NCBI RefSeq assembly: GCF_014197035.1 | Contig: NZ_JACIEU010000003.1 | Location: 276,093 to 340,092, forward strand | Source of the DNA: Sphingobium scionense | Lineage (GTDB): Bacteria > Pseudomonadota > Alphaproteobacteria > Sphingomonadales > Sphingomonadaceae | DNA: 64,000 nt | Reading direction: 5' to 3' | In this document: positions 15,664-24,923 of the stretch, piece after piece | How positions within the stretch are numbered: position 1 is the first letter of the stretch | How the letters are laid out: the number at the start of each line of letters is the position of its first letter | Program-made: the position numbers and the translations under genes | Notes under the pieces: model-generated | Told to the model about the DNA's origin: nothing | Seen by the model: the letters and a program-made list of their open reading frames with translations, nothing else | The model's database searches: none

Positions 15664-18600
15664 ATGTCCAAGCACAAGATTTTTGCGTCGTCGCTCGCGA
15701 TCGGCGCCAGCATCGTCGCCATGACGGGCAGCGCGCTGGCGCAGGATGCCATGCCGGCAGCGCCGGTGCCCGAACAGGCGGCCGAGCAGGGCAATGCTGC
15801 CCCGGTCAGCACGTCCGACATCGTCGTGACCGGATCGCGCATCGTGCGCGATGGCTATACCGCGCCAACGCCGGTGACGGTGGCAACGACCGAGGAACTG
15901 ACCCGGACCACGCCGTCGAGCATCCCCGATGCGCTCAACAAGCTGCCGCAATTCTCCAATTCGCTCAGCCCGTCCAAGTCGGCGTCGAACTTCTCGAACG
16001 CGCCGATCCACGGCAACGTGCTCAACCTGCGCGGTCTGGGCACGCCCAGCGCCAATCCCAAGGGGCCGCTGCGCACGCTGATCCTGTTCGACGGCATGCG
16101 CGTGTCGCCGACCGAATATATCGGGACGATCGACACCAATGTCCTGCCGCAACTGCTGATGCAGCGCGTCGACGTAGTGACCGGTGGCGCCTCGGCCCAA
16201 TGGGGGTCTGACGCGGTCGCGGGTGTCGTCAACTTCGTGCTCGACAAGAAATTCACCGGCATCAAGGGCGTTGCCCAGGCGGGCATTTCCGACGAGGGCG
16301 ACAATGCCAACCAGCGCCTCGGCCTGGCGGTCGGCCAGGATTTTGCCGGCGGTCGCGGCCATATCCTGCTGAGCGGGGAATATTCCAACAACGAAGGCAT
16401 GCTGCGCAGCGATCGCGACTATGCGACCAAGGGCTATAGCTATGTCGGCAGCGTCGTGGGCTGCACCAAGCTGGCGAGCGAGCCGGCTTCGGTCTGCGCG
16501 CCCGGCGGCGCGCGCAATCCCTACACGATCGGGTCGGACATCCTGATTTCGGCGCTCGCCCCCAACGGCCGCATCACCGCCTCCAGCGTGGCGGGCAATC
16601 CCTATGTCGGGCAGGTCATCAACAATGACGGCACGACGCGGCCGTTCAACACCGGCACGGCGGTCGGCACGACCGGCTTCCAGTCGGGCGGCGACGGCTA
16701 CCAGATCCCGACCACCGGCGCGGCGGTCATCCCGCTCACTACCTATCAGGCCTTCGGTCGCCTGAGCTATGATGTGACGGATGACATCAATGCCTTCGTC
16801 CAGGGCAGTTGGTCGCGTTCGGACCTGGAATATTCGACCCAGGTGAACGCGCTGGTCCCCTCGTCGCAGGGCGTCACCATCTACAAGGGCAATCCCTATC
16901 TGTCGTCCGCGCTGAATTCGGCGCTGACGTCCGCGACGGACAGCTACACCGTCGGCCAATATGATGCCGGCCAGCCGACCGCCATCGCCAAGGAACGCAC
17001 CGATTACTGGATGGTCAATGCCGGCTTCACCGGCAAGCTGGGCGGGCTGGACTGGAGCGCCACTTACTCGCATGGCGACTCCAAGCACACTCTGGCCAAT
17101 TCCGGCCTTTATGACAGCAAGAAGCTCTATGCCGCCGCCGACGCGGTGGTCGACCCCAGCACTGGCCAGATCACCTGCCGCGTGCTGCTCGATCCGACCT
17201 ATGCCAGCCAATATGCAGGCTGCAAGCCGATCGACGTGCTGCATGGCGATCCGTCCAAGTCGACGCCCGAAGGCTATGCCTATGCCACCGGCACGTCGCG
17301 TTACAAGGCGATCATCCGCCAGGACAGCTTTGCCGTGAACCTGAATGGCAGCCTGTTCGACCTGCCGGCCGGGCCGGTCGACTTCGCGGTCGGCGCGGAA
17401 TATCGCAAGCAGAAGCTGAACCTCACCAGCAATGCCGATCCGTCGCTGCTCGACACGGCGGCCGAGCGCAGCGCTTATTTCGCCGGCCTGCGCGGCGTGC
17501 CGGCCACCACCAACTTCTACTGGCTGACCAATGTCGGCACGGCGCGAGGCAGCCTGAACGTCAAGGAGGCCTATGCCGAACTGGCGGTGCCGATCCTGAA
17601 GGACAAGCCTTTCTTCCGGGAACTCAGCATCAACGGCGCGGGGCGCATCACCGACTATTCGACGTCTGGCACGGTCGAAACCTGGAAGGTTGGCACGACC
17701 TGGAAGCCGGTCGATGACCTGCTGCTGCGCGCCACGCTGTCACGCGACATCCGCGCGCCCAACCTGTTCGAACTCTATTCGGGCGCGCAGAGCGGGATCG
17801 GCATCGTCAACGATCTCCAGACCGCAGACGGCAGCTATGGCAGCGGCCTCAACCAGAATGTCAATACCGTCACCAGCGGCAACGCCAATCTGAAGCCGGA
17901 GAAATCCAAGACGCTGACAATCGGTGGCGTGCTGACCCCCTCCTTCTTCCGGGGCTTCTCGCTGTCGGTCGATTATTACAAGATCAAGGTCACCGGCCTG
18001 ATCGACAGCCTGTCGTCGCAGCAGATCATCACCAACTGCTATAATGCGGGCGGTTCGGGCGTGGCCGAATGCGGCCTGATCGACCGCGCCACGCCGACCA
18101 GCCTGCCGTCGCTGGTGCATATCGTGCCGGCCAACATCGCCTTCCTGAAAACCGCCGGCATCGATTTCGACGCCAGCTATCGCACGGCGGTGGGCGATGG
18201 CGCGCTGGGTCTGCGGCTGTACATGAACTATCTCGATAAGTTCGATGCCCAGCAATATGCCGGCGCGCCGATCGCCCATTATGCCGGTGTCAGCGTGGTG
18301 GGCAGCAATCCGACCGGCTTCCCGCGCTGGCGCGGCAACCTGTCGGTCGACTATAGCAACGGCCCGTTCGGCATCACCCTGTCGGAACAATATATTCACA
18401 AGATGCGGCTCGACATTCCGGGTGGCCCGGTGCCGATCCAGTTCGTCGACGATAAGGTGAAGGCGGTCTGGTATACCGACCTGTCGGTGCGCTTCACCGT
18501 GCCCAGGGGGAATGGCAATTTCGAGCTGTTCGGCAACGTCAACAATCTGTTCGACAAGCAGCCGCCGATCATTCCGGGCACCGTGCCGGGCGTGAACCTG

Positions 18601-18669
18601 CCCACCAATATCGCGGTCTACGACTTTATCGGCCGCGCCTTCACCGCGGGTGTCCGCTTCAAATTCTGA
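15664..18669 (+). CDS. TonB-dependent outer-membrane receptor
   Basis: This 1001-residue protein has a signal peptide (cleavage after SALAQ), a TonB-box-like DIVVTGSRI, an N-terminal plug domain containing 'NLRGLGTPSANPKGPLRTL' and 'RVDVVTGGASAQWGSDA', then a beta-barrel ending in the outer-membrane signature AFTAGVRFKF. Three pairs of cysteines lie in regions likely to be external loops (GCTKLASEPASVC, ITC...GCKP, NCYNAGGSGVAEC), a feature common in sphingomonad and caulobacterial receptors. It imports a large or poorly permeable substrate using the proton-motive force. GAGAGG precedes the chosen ATG. Its divergent promoter and shared motifs with the catabolic operons suggest it brings in the compound that they degrade. 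A strong terminator follows. Confidence 0.93.
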   Translation: MSKHKIFASSLAIGASIVAMTGSALAQDAMPAAPVPEQAAEQGNAAPVSTSDIVVTGSRIVRDGYTAPTPVTVATTEELTRTTPSSIPDALNKLPQFSNSLSPSKSASNFSNAPIHGNVLNLRGLGTPSANPKGPLRTLILFDGMRVSPTEYIGTIDTNVLPQLLMQRVDVVTGGASAQWGSDAVAGVVNFVLDKKFTGIKGVAQAGISDEGDNANQRLGLAVGQDFAGGRGHILLSGEYSNNEGMLRSDRDYATKGYSYVGSVVGCTKLASEPASVCAPGGARNPYTIGSDILISALAPNGRITASSVAGNPYVGQVINNDGTTRPFNTGTAVGTTGFQSGGDGYQIPTTGAAVIPLTTYQAFGRLSYDVTDDINAFVQGSWSRSDLEYSTQVNALVPSSQGVTIYKGNPYLSSALNSALTSATDSYTVGQYDAGQPTAIAKERTDYWMVNAGFTGKLGGLDWSATYSHGDSKHTLANSGLYDSKKLYAAADAVVDPSTGQITCRVLLDPTYASQYAGCKPIDVLHGDPSKSTPEGYAYATGTSRYKAIIRQDSFAVNLNGSLFDLPAGPVDFAVGAEYRKQKLNLTSNADPSLLDTAAERSAYFAGLRGVPATTNFYWLTNVGTARGSLNVKEAYAELAVPILKDKPFFRELSINGAGRITDYSTSGTVETWKVGTTWKPVDDLLLRATLSRDIRAPNLFELYSGAQSGIGIVNDLQTADGSYGSGLNQNVNTVTSGNANLKPEKSKTLTIGGVLTPSFFRGFSLSVDYYKIKVTGLIDSLSSQQIITNCYNAGGSGVAECGLIDRATPTSLPSLVHIVPANIAFLKTAGIDFDASYRTAVGDGALGLRLYMNYLDKFDAQQYAGAPIAHYAGVSVVGSNPTGFPRWRGNLSVDYSNGPFGITLSEQYIHKMRLDIPGGPVPIQFVDDKVKAVWYTDLSVRFTVPRGNGNFELFGNVNNLFDKQPPIIPGTVPGVNLPTNIAVYDFIGRAFTAGVRFKF

Positions 18670-18698
18670 CGGTTTGCATCCTTGTCGGGAAATAGGGC

Positions 18699-18744
18699 GG
18701 GTTGCCGGAGGTCCGATTGGAGGGCCTCCGGCAACCCTTTTTTT
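18699..18744 (+). terminator. intrinsic terminator after the TonB receptor
   Basis: A 13-bp perfect stem (18699-18711 with 18725-18737) has a 13-nt loop and is followed by seven Ts. Confidence 0.9.
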
Positions 18745-18916
18745 GCTCGGCGATGGCGTGGTTGATGGCGCGGGCCGGGGATCGCGAAACTGTCCTACAT
18801 CGGCGGCCCTATGCTATGCCCTGGCTTGTCGTGCATGCGCGGTTGGAAATTTCCTTTCCCGTTGGCGTATGAAGATGTCAAAATATGCGGGAAATATGCG
18901 AAGTTAAGGGGGCGGG

Positions 18917-20506
18917 ATGACGCAGGGGGTCGGGGGCGACTATGTGATGGATGCGAAGCGGGACCGGCTGGTCATCACTGCTTCGGCATTGGGCACCGTT
19001 TTCGAATGGTATGATTTCTACATCTATGGCGTGCTGGCGCCGATCATCGGCCGGACATTTTTCCCGACCGACAATCCGACCGTCGAGCTGCTTTACACGC
19101 TCGCCGGTTTCGCCATCGGTTTCGCCTTCCGACCGATCGGAGCGATGCTGTTCGGCTATCTCGGCGATCGGCTGGGGCGCAAATATACCTTCCTTGCCAC
19201 CATCGTCCTGATGGGGCTGGCGACGGCAGGCGTGGGTCTCACCCCGTCGGCGGCCAGCATCGGCGTGGCGGCGCCGGCCATCCTGATCGCGCTGCGGATC
19301 GCGCAGGGGCTGGCGCTGGGCGGCGAATATGGCGGCGCGGCCATCTATGTCGCCGAACATGCCCCGGCCGGAAAGCGCGGCTTCTATACCAGCTTCATCC
19401 AGGCCGGGGTGATCGGCGGCTTCATCCTGTCGCTGATCGTCGTGGTCGGCACCCAGTGGATCGTGGGCATGGATGTATGGGACGCCTGGGGCTGGCGGAT
19501 TCCCTTCATCTTCTCGCTCGCGCTGCTCGCCATTTCGCTGTGGATGCGGCTGATGCTGCGCGAAAGCCCGGTCTTCACCGCCATGAAGAAGGCCGGGCAG
19601 CAGGCGAAGAACCCACTGAAGGAAGCCTTCACCGCGCCGGGCAACAGGAAGCGGATGCTGGTGGCGATGATCGGCATCGCGGCGGGTTTCACCGTCATTG
19701 CCTATACGGTGATGTTCCAGGCGCTCTATTTCCTTCAGAGCAGCCTGCATGTCGCGCCGGGCATCGCCCAGTTGCTGGTCGGCGGCAGCGCCTTTGCCGG
19801 CATGGGTGCCTTCATCTTCTTCGGCTGGCTGTCCGACAAGATCGGGCGCAAGAAACCGATCGTCATCGGCTATGCGCTGGTGCTGCTGCTGGTCATGCCA
19901 CTCTACCAATTCATGGGCGCGACCGCGAACCCGGCACTGACGCAGGCGGCGGCGCGGGCACCCGTACTGGTGAGCGGTCCCGATTGTCGCTTCGATCCCT
20001 TTGCCAAGGTGCAGCCGACCGCCTGCGGCAAGCTGCTCGATCATTTTTCCAAGCGCGGCATTCCCTATGACAAGCGCAGCGGCGCGACCCCGTCGGTCAG
20101 CATCGGTGGCGTGGCCGTGGCGGACATCAGCAGTGACGGGATCGATGCCGCGCTGACGGCGCAGGGCTATGATTTCGGTGTCGTCCGCCCCGACTGGCCG
20201 CGCGCGATGATGCTCTTCGCCGCGCTGCTCCTGCTCTGGACCCTGTCGGGCGCGACCTATGGCCCGGTGGCGGCGCTGTTGTCGGAATATTTCCCGGCGC
20301 GCATCCGCTATTCGTCGCTCTCCATCCCCTATCATATCGGCACTGGCTATTTCGGCGGTTTCCTGCCGCTGGTCAGCCAATATATCGTCGCGCGCACCGG
20401 CGATCCCTATGCCGGCCTGTGGTATACCATCGCGGTGGTGGCGCTGGCCCTGGTCACCTGCCTCGTCGCCTTGCCGGAAACCAGGGGGCGCCCCCTCGAC
20501 GCTTGA
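18917..20506 (+). CDS. MHS-type MFS transporter with a large extra loop
   Basis: This 529-residue proton symporter-like protein belongs to the metabolite:H+ symporter group of the major facilitator superfamily. 'GTVFEWYDFYIYG' in helix 1, 'RPIGAMLFGYLGDRLGRKYT' and 'RIAQGLALGGEYGGAAIYVAEHAP' are hallmarks. Between about residues 335 and 430 it has an inserted hydrophilic stretch with two Cys (GPDCRF ... PTACGKLL), probably in the periplasm. The ATG has AAGGGGG upstream. Its gene ends 27 bp before alanine racemase on the same strand, so the two may be cotranscribed. The substrate is unknown; organic acids are typical for MHS transporters. Confidence 0.88.
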   Translation: MTQGVGGDYVMDAKRDRLVITASALGTVFEWYDFYIYGVLAPIIGRTFFPTDNPTVELLYTLAGFAIGFAFRPIGAMLFGYLGDRLGRKYTFLATIVLMGLATAGVGLTPSAASIGVAAPAILIALRIAQGLALGGEYGGAAIYVAEHAPAGKRGFYTSFIQAGVIGGFILSLIVVVGTQWIVGMDVWDAWGWRIPFIFSLALLAISLWMRLMLRESPVFTAMKKAGQQAKNPLKEAFTAPGNRKRMLVAMIGIAAGFTVIAYTVMFQALYFLQSSLHVAPGIAQLLVGGSAFAGMGAFIFFGWLSDKIGRKKPIVIGYALVLLLVMPLYQFMGATANPALTQAAARAPVLVSGPDCRFDPFAKVQPTACGKLLDHFSKRGIPYDKRSGATPSVSIGGVAVADISSDGIDAALTAQGYDFGVVRPDWPRAMMLFAALLLLWTLSGATYGPVAALLSEYFPARIRYSSLSIPYHIGTGYFGGFLPLVSQYIVARTGDPYAGLWYTIAVVALALVTCLVALPETRGRPLDA

Positions 20507-20533
20507 TCCCCGGCGCGCTATCGGCTGCGGGCA

Positions 20534-21577
20534 ATGACTGGCTATATCGCTCCGCTCCGCCTGCGCCTCGATGGCGACGCGCTGCTTTCCAACTGGCGCT
20601 GGCTGGCGCGGCAGGGCGGCGCCCCGGCCTGCGGCGCGGCGATCAAGGCCGATGGCTATGGCCTGGGTGCGGCCGGCGTCATGCAACTGCTGAAACAAGC
20701 GGGGTGCCGCGACTTCTTCGTCTCCAACTGGGGTGAGGCGGCGGCGCTCGAAGCGCAGATGGACGGTGTGAACTTCGCCGTCCTGCACGGCGTGCGGGAC
20801 GAGGATATGGCGCAGGCGCTGGCCTCGCGGGCGCGCCCGGTGCTTTGCACGCCGGGGCAGGTCGCGCGCTGGAAGGCGGCGGGCGGTGGTGCCTGCGACC
20901 TGATGATCGATACCGGCATGAACCGGCTGGGGCTCGACTGGCGGGCGGACCTCGGCGAACTGGCCGCAGGGCTGGAGATTGTCACGCTGCTCAGCCATCT
21001 CGCCTCGGCCGACGAGGATAGCGAGCTCAACCCGATGCAACTGGCCCGTTTCCGACAGGTGCGTGCCGTCGTGTCGGCCCAGCGCTACAGCCTCGCCAAC
21101 AGCGCGGGCATCTGCATGGGGCCGGACTATGGCTTCGACCTGACCCGGCCGGGCATTGCCCTTTATGGCGGGGTGCCGCACCGGGACGCTGCCGGGCATC
21201 TGCGCCAGGTCGTGCAGCCGCAGGCCCAGATATTGCAGCGCCGTTCGGTGATCGCGGGCGACACGATCGGCTATAACGCGACCCATCGCGCCGAGCGCGA
21301 TATGGAAATCGCGATCCTCAACATCGGCTATGCCGACGGCTACCTGCGCGGCTTTTCGGGGCGCGGCACGGCGCTGGTCGATGGCGTCCGCCTGCCGGTG
21401 CTGGGCCGGGTATCGATGGATTTGCTGGCGGTGGATGTCGGCGCGCGACCGGATGTCGCGGAGAGCGACTGGCTGACGATCGACTATGCGCTGCCAGCCG
21501 CAGCGCAGGCGTCGGGCCTGTCGCAATATGAGTTGCTGACCGGCCTTGGCAAACGGTTCGACCGCGTCTGGGCCTGA
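20534..21577 (+). CDS. alr: alanine racemase
   Basis: This 347-residue, PLP-dependent enzyme interconverts L- and D-alanine for peptidoglycan. Lys38 in AIKADGYGLGA is the PLP-binding residue. IGYNATHRA carries the catalytic Tyr region, and GRVSMDLLAVDV is the C-terminal signature. 'SLANSAG' is also conserved. The protein is a little shorter than the common 360-380 residues but has both the barrel and the beta domain. It follows the MHS transporter closely. A bidirectional terminator separates it from the convergent thiolase gene. Confidence 0.95.
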   Translation: MTGYIAPLRLRLDGDALLSNWRWLARQGGAPACGAAIKADGYGLGAAGVMQLLKQAGCRDFFVSNWGEAAALEAQMDGVNFAVLHGVRDEDMAQALASRARPVLCTPGQVARWKAAGGGACDLMIDTGMNRLGLDWRADLGELAAGLEIVTLLSHLASADEDSELNPMQLARFRQVRAVVSAQRYSLANSAGICMGPDYGFDLTRPGIALYGGVPHRDAAGHLRQVVQPQAQILQRRSVIAGDTIGYNATHRAERDMEIAILNIGYADGYLRGFSGRGTALVDGVRLPVLGRVSMDLLAVDVGARPDVAESDWLTIDYALPAAAQASGLSQYELLTGLGKRFDRVWA

Positions 21578-21582
21578 CAGGA

Positions 21583-21616
21583 AAAAGGGCGCCGATCGCG
21601 AGACCGGCGCCCTTTT
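21583..21616. terminator. bidirectional terminator between alr and the thiolase gene
   Basis: A 12-bp perfect stem (21583-21594 with 21605-21616) has A-runs on the left arm and T-runs on the right. It serves both convergent genes. Confidence 0.85.
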
Positions 21617-21636
21617 CTAGATATTCGGCCTGGAGC

Positions 21637-22809
<1,173 letters not shown>

Positions 22810-22859
22810 AGCCTTGATCCTCACTAGTGGTAATGTTGTTTTCGCAGGCGCACATAACA

Positions 22860-23960
22860 TCATCCGCCATGCTGCGAAAGCCAAAGGGAGAGCGGATGCC
22901 ACAGCAGCTCAGGCGCCCGCTGGCTCAATATCATGCCGACATGGCCGAGGTTCAATATCCGGCTTTCCGTAAGGGTCGGCGCCGCGGCGGCAGGAACGAT
23001 TCGATCGGTGGCCGATGCGATCGACAGGGTGGGGCAGGCGAGTGCGGAAGGATCGACAATTACGCCGCCGACACGCCAATGGCCGCGCCCGCTCGCATTT
23101 GCGGCATAGAGCGTTTCGAACAGTTGCTGGCCCGCGGCAAAGGTGAGTGGCGCGCCCTCATTGGCCCAGTCTTCGACGGCAAGGAAGGCGCGCTCGTCGT
23201 CGGAGTGGGGGGGCATTTCGGAAAAGGCGGCATATTTCTGCACGGTGCGCTGTGGATCGAGCGCCCAGAAGCCGGATTGCAGCGCTTCCATCGGCACATA
23301 GCCCAGGCGTTCGCAGACCGGCTTGGCACCGCGCCACAAAGCGGCGATCTCCGCAAGGTCGCCGGATGGGAAGCCGGCAAAGTTCCAGGGCGAGGCGATC
23401 GTCGCCAACGCTGCGACCTGATGCAATGCTGCAGCCGCGATGGCGATCGTGCCACCCAGGCAATAGCCGACCAGGATCGGTGGGCGCCGCAATGCAGCGA
23501 GCATCGGGATCAGCCGGTCGGTGACATGCCCGTCCAGGCTGAGGGCGCGGTCGGTGGCGGTCGGCGCGCCCCAGTCGACCAGATAGGTGTCATGGCCTGC
23601 TGCAGCCATATGGCGCAGCATGGAGCGGCTCTCCGACAGGTCCAGCACCTGGGGCGGATTGATAAGCGAGGGGATGAAGACGATGGGTACGCGATCGCTT
23701 TCCGCCATCGGATCAGGCGCATACCGCAGTAGACGGGCGCTGCCGACGGAAGCCGCGAGCGACGCGGGAGCCGGTTGAGGCGAGCGCCGGGCCTCCTGAT
23801 ATCGGCGCAGGCCGATGAAGGCGCGCCGGCGCAAATCAGGATCGCCCTCTGTTTCGCGCCATAAAATATTGAGAAAAAGGGGTAAAGGACGCGGGCCATG
23901 TTGCGGCGCGGCATCGCTCTGTGCTAATGCGGAAGGAGCAGGTGAGGGAGAGACAGGCAT
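22860..23960 (-). CDS. short PhaC-like alpha/beta hydrolase
   Basis: This 366-residue alpha/beta-hydrolase has Cys167 in GYCLGG, the polyhydroxyalkanoate-synthase form of the lipase box, followed by an Asp (SATDRIVP) and a His (LGHVGMIL) that would complete the triad. '[15 protein letters not shown]' and '[10 protein letters not shown]' are also synthase-like. Class I synthases are usually near 560-600 residues with a long N-terminal domain, which this protein lacks. The start at 23960 overlaps the phaR start on the other strand; a farther one at 24005 lies inside phaR. It could polymerise or transfer hydroxyacyl groups, or act as a hydrolase. The gene is divergent from phaR. Confidence 0.82.
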   Translation of the reverse strand: MPVSPSPAPSALAQSDAAPQHGPRPLPLFLNILWRETEGDPDLRRRAFIGLRRYQEARRSPQPAPASLAASVGSARLLRYAPDPMAESDRVPIVFIPSLINPPQVLDLSESRSMLRHMAAAGHDTYLVDWGAPTATDRALSLDGHVTDRLIPMLAALRRPPILVGYCLGGTIAIAAAALHQVAALATIASPWNFAGFPSGDLAEIAALWRGAKPVCERLGYVPMEALQSGFWALDPQRTVQKYAAFSEMPPHSDDERAFLAVEDWANEGAPLTFAAGQQLFETLYAANASGRGHWRVGGVIVDPSALACPTLSIASATDRIVPAAAAPTLTESRILNLGHVGMILSQRAPELLWHPLSLWLSQHGG

Positions 23961-24537
23961 GGCCAAATCGAAGGCTGTTAATGAATCCGAACCGGTGATT
24001 ATCAAGAAGTACGCTAACAGGCGGCTCTATAACACCGAAACTTCGAGTTACATCACGCTGGATCTTTTGTCGCAGATGACTCGCGAGGGGCGCGAGTTCG
24101 TCGTCGTCGACGCCAAGTCTGGTGAAGATATCACGCACAATGTGCTGACCCAGATCATCATGGAAGAAGAGCAGCGCGGCAAGAACATGCTGCCGGTCAA
24201 CTTCCTGCGCCAGCTGATCGCGATGTATGGCGATTCCATGCAGTCGATGGTGCCGCAATATCTCGAAGCGTCGATGGACGCCTTCCGCAAGAACCAGCAG
24301 CAGTTCCAGGAAGCCATGAAGGGTGCTTTTGGCGGCGGCCCGCTGGCCGAGATCGCCAAGCGCAACATGCAGATGTTCGAGGCGGCAGCGAGCGCCTTTG
24401 GCAATGGTGTGCCGGGCATGCCGGGCGCCACGCCCAGCCCGACCCCGGCCGCGACCGAAGAGAGCAAGGATGACGAGATCGCCATCCTGAAGGCGCAGCT
24501 GGCTGCGCTCAATGCGAAGATCGACAAGCTGAGCTGA
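23959..24537 (+). CDS. phaR: polyhydroxyalkanoate synthesis repressor PhaR
   Basis: This 192-residue protein carries the PHB_acc_N DNA-binding domain near residues 14-75 (IIKKYANRRLYNTETSSYITL) and one or more PHB accumulation domains in the middle (LRQLIAMYGDSM). The C-terminal part is Pro/Ala/Thr-rich and ends in a short coiled-coil-like helix. PhaR senses polyhydroxyalkanoate granules and represses phasin and synthesis genes in the cytoplasm. GGGAG lies upstream of the ATG, and this start overlaps the divergent PhaC-like start. Autoregulation of both genes from the shared start region is plausible but not shown by a visible operator. Confidence 0.92.
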   Translation: MAKSKAVNESEPVIIKKYANRRLYNTETSSYITLDLLSQMTREGREFVVVDAKSGEDITHNVLTQIIMEEEQRGKNMLPVNFLRQLIAMYGDSMQSMVPQYLEASMDAFRKNQQQFQEAMKGAFGGGPLAEIAKRNMQMFEAAASAFGNGVPGMPGATPSPTPAATEESKDDEIAILKAQLAALNAKIDKLS

Positions 24538-24543
24538 TCCAAT

Positions 24544-24888
24544 ATGGCCAAGGCGGATAGACTGGAGCGCCTGGATATCCGCCGGGCGGAGCTGGAAGAG
24601 GACTATCGCGCGGCGCTGATTGCGGCGCTGCGCGTGACCGCTGGCGGGCGCTGGGGCCTGTTCGACCATCAGCAGGATCGCGCGGCGCGGGCCAAGACTG
24701 CGCCGGTGCTGGCGCAGCTCGACGAGTTGGCCGAAGAGATCGATACCATGCGCGACACGTTGGGGCTGGAGCCGTTCGACCTCCATCCCGCCTTTCTGGC
24801 CGCGCGCGGCAAGCCGTCAGCCGATGCCGTGGGCGAGCCCAAGCAGGCCAAGGCCTGGCTCGAACGACTGGGCGCCGACGCGGGCTGA
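24544..24888 (+). CDS. conserved protein of unknown function
   Basis: I do not recognise a family for this 114-residue protein. It is hydrophilic, lacks a signal peptide or membrane segment, and begins with charged helices (RLERLDIRRAELEEDYRAAL) suggesting a helical bundle. A Gly/Trp-rich turn follows (TAGGRWGLFDHQQ). The gene begins 6 bp after phaR and ends 35 bp before proS, so all three may share a transcript. Its codon use matches its neighbours, and the length and spacing argue that it is real. Confidence 0.75.
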   Translation: MAKADRLERLDIRRAELEEDYRAALIAALRVTAGGRWGLFDHQQDRAARAKTAPVLAQLDELAEEIDTMRDTLGLEPFDLHPAFLAARGKPSADAVGEPKQAKAWLERLGADAG

Positions 24889-24923
24889 AGGCCGCCCGGC
24901 GCTATGCTTGGGGGTCGACAGGG

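Noticed and set aside
18878..21526. Open frame of 882 codons on the minus strand over the MHS transporter and alr
   Set aside because: It is antisense to two well-supported genes, rich in Arg, His and Gln, and shows no family motif. High GC sequence gives such long shadow frames.
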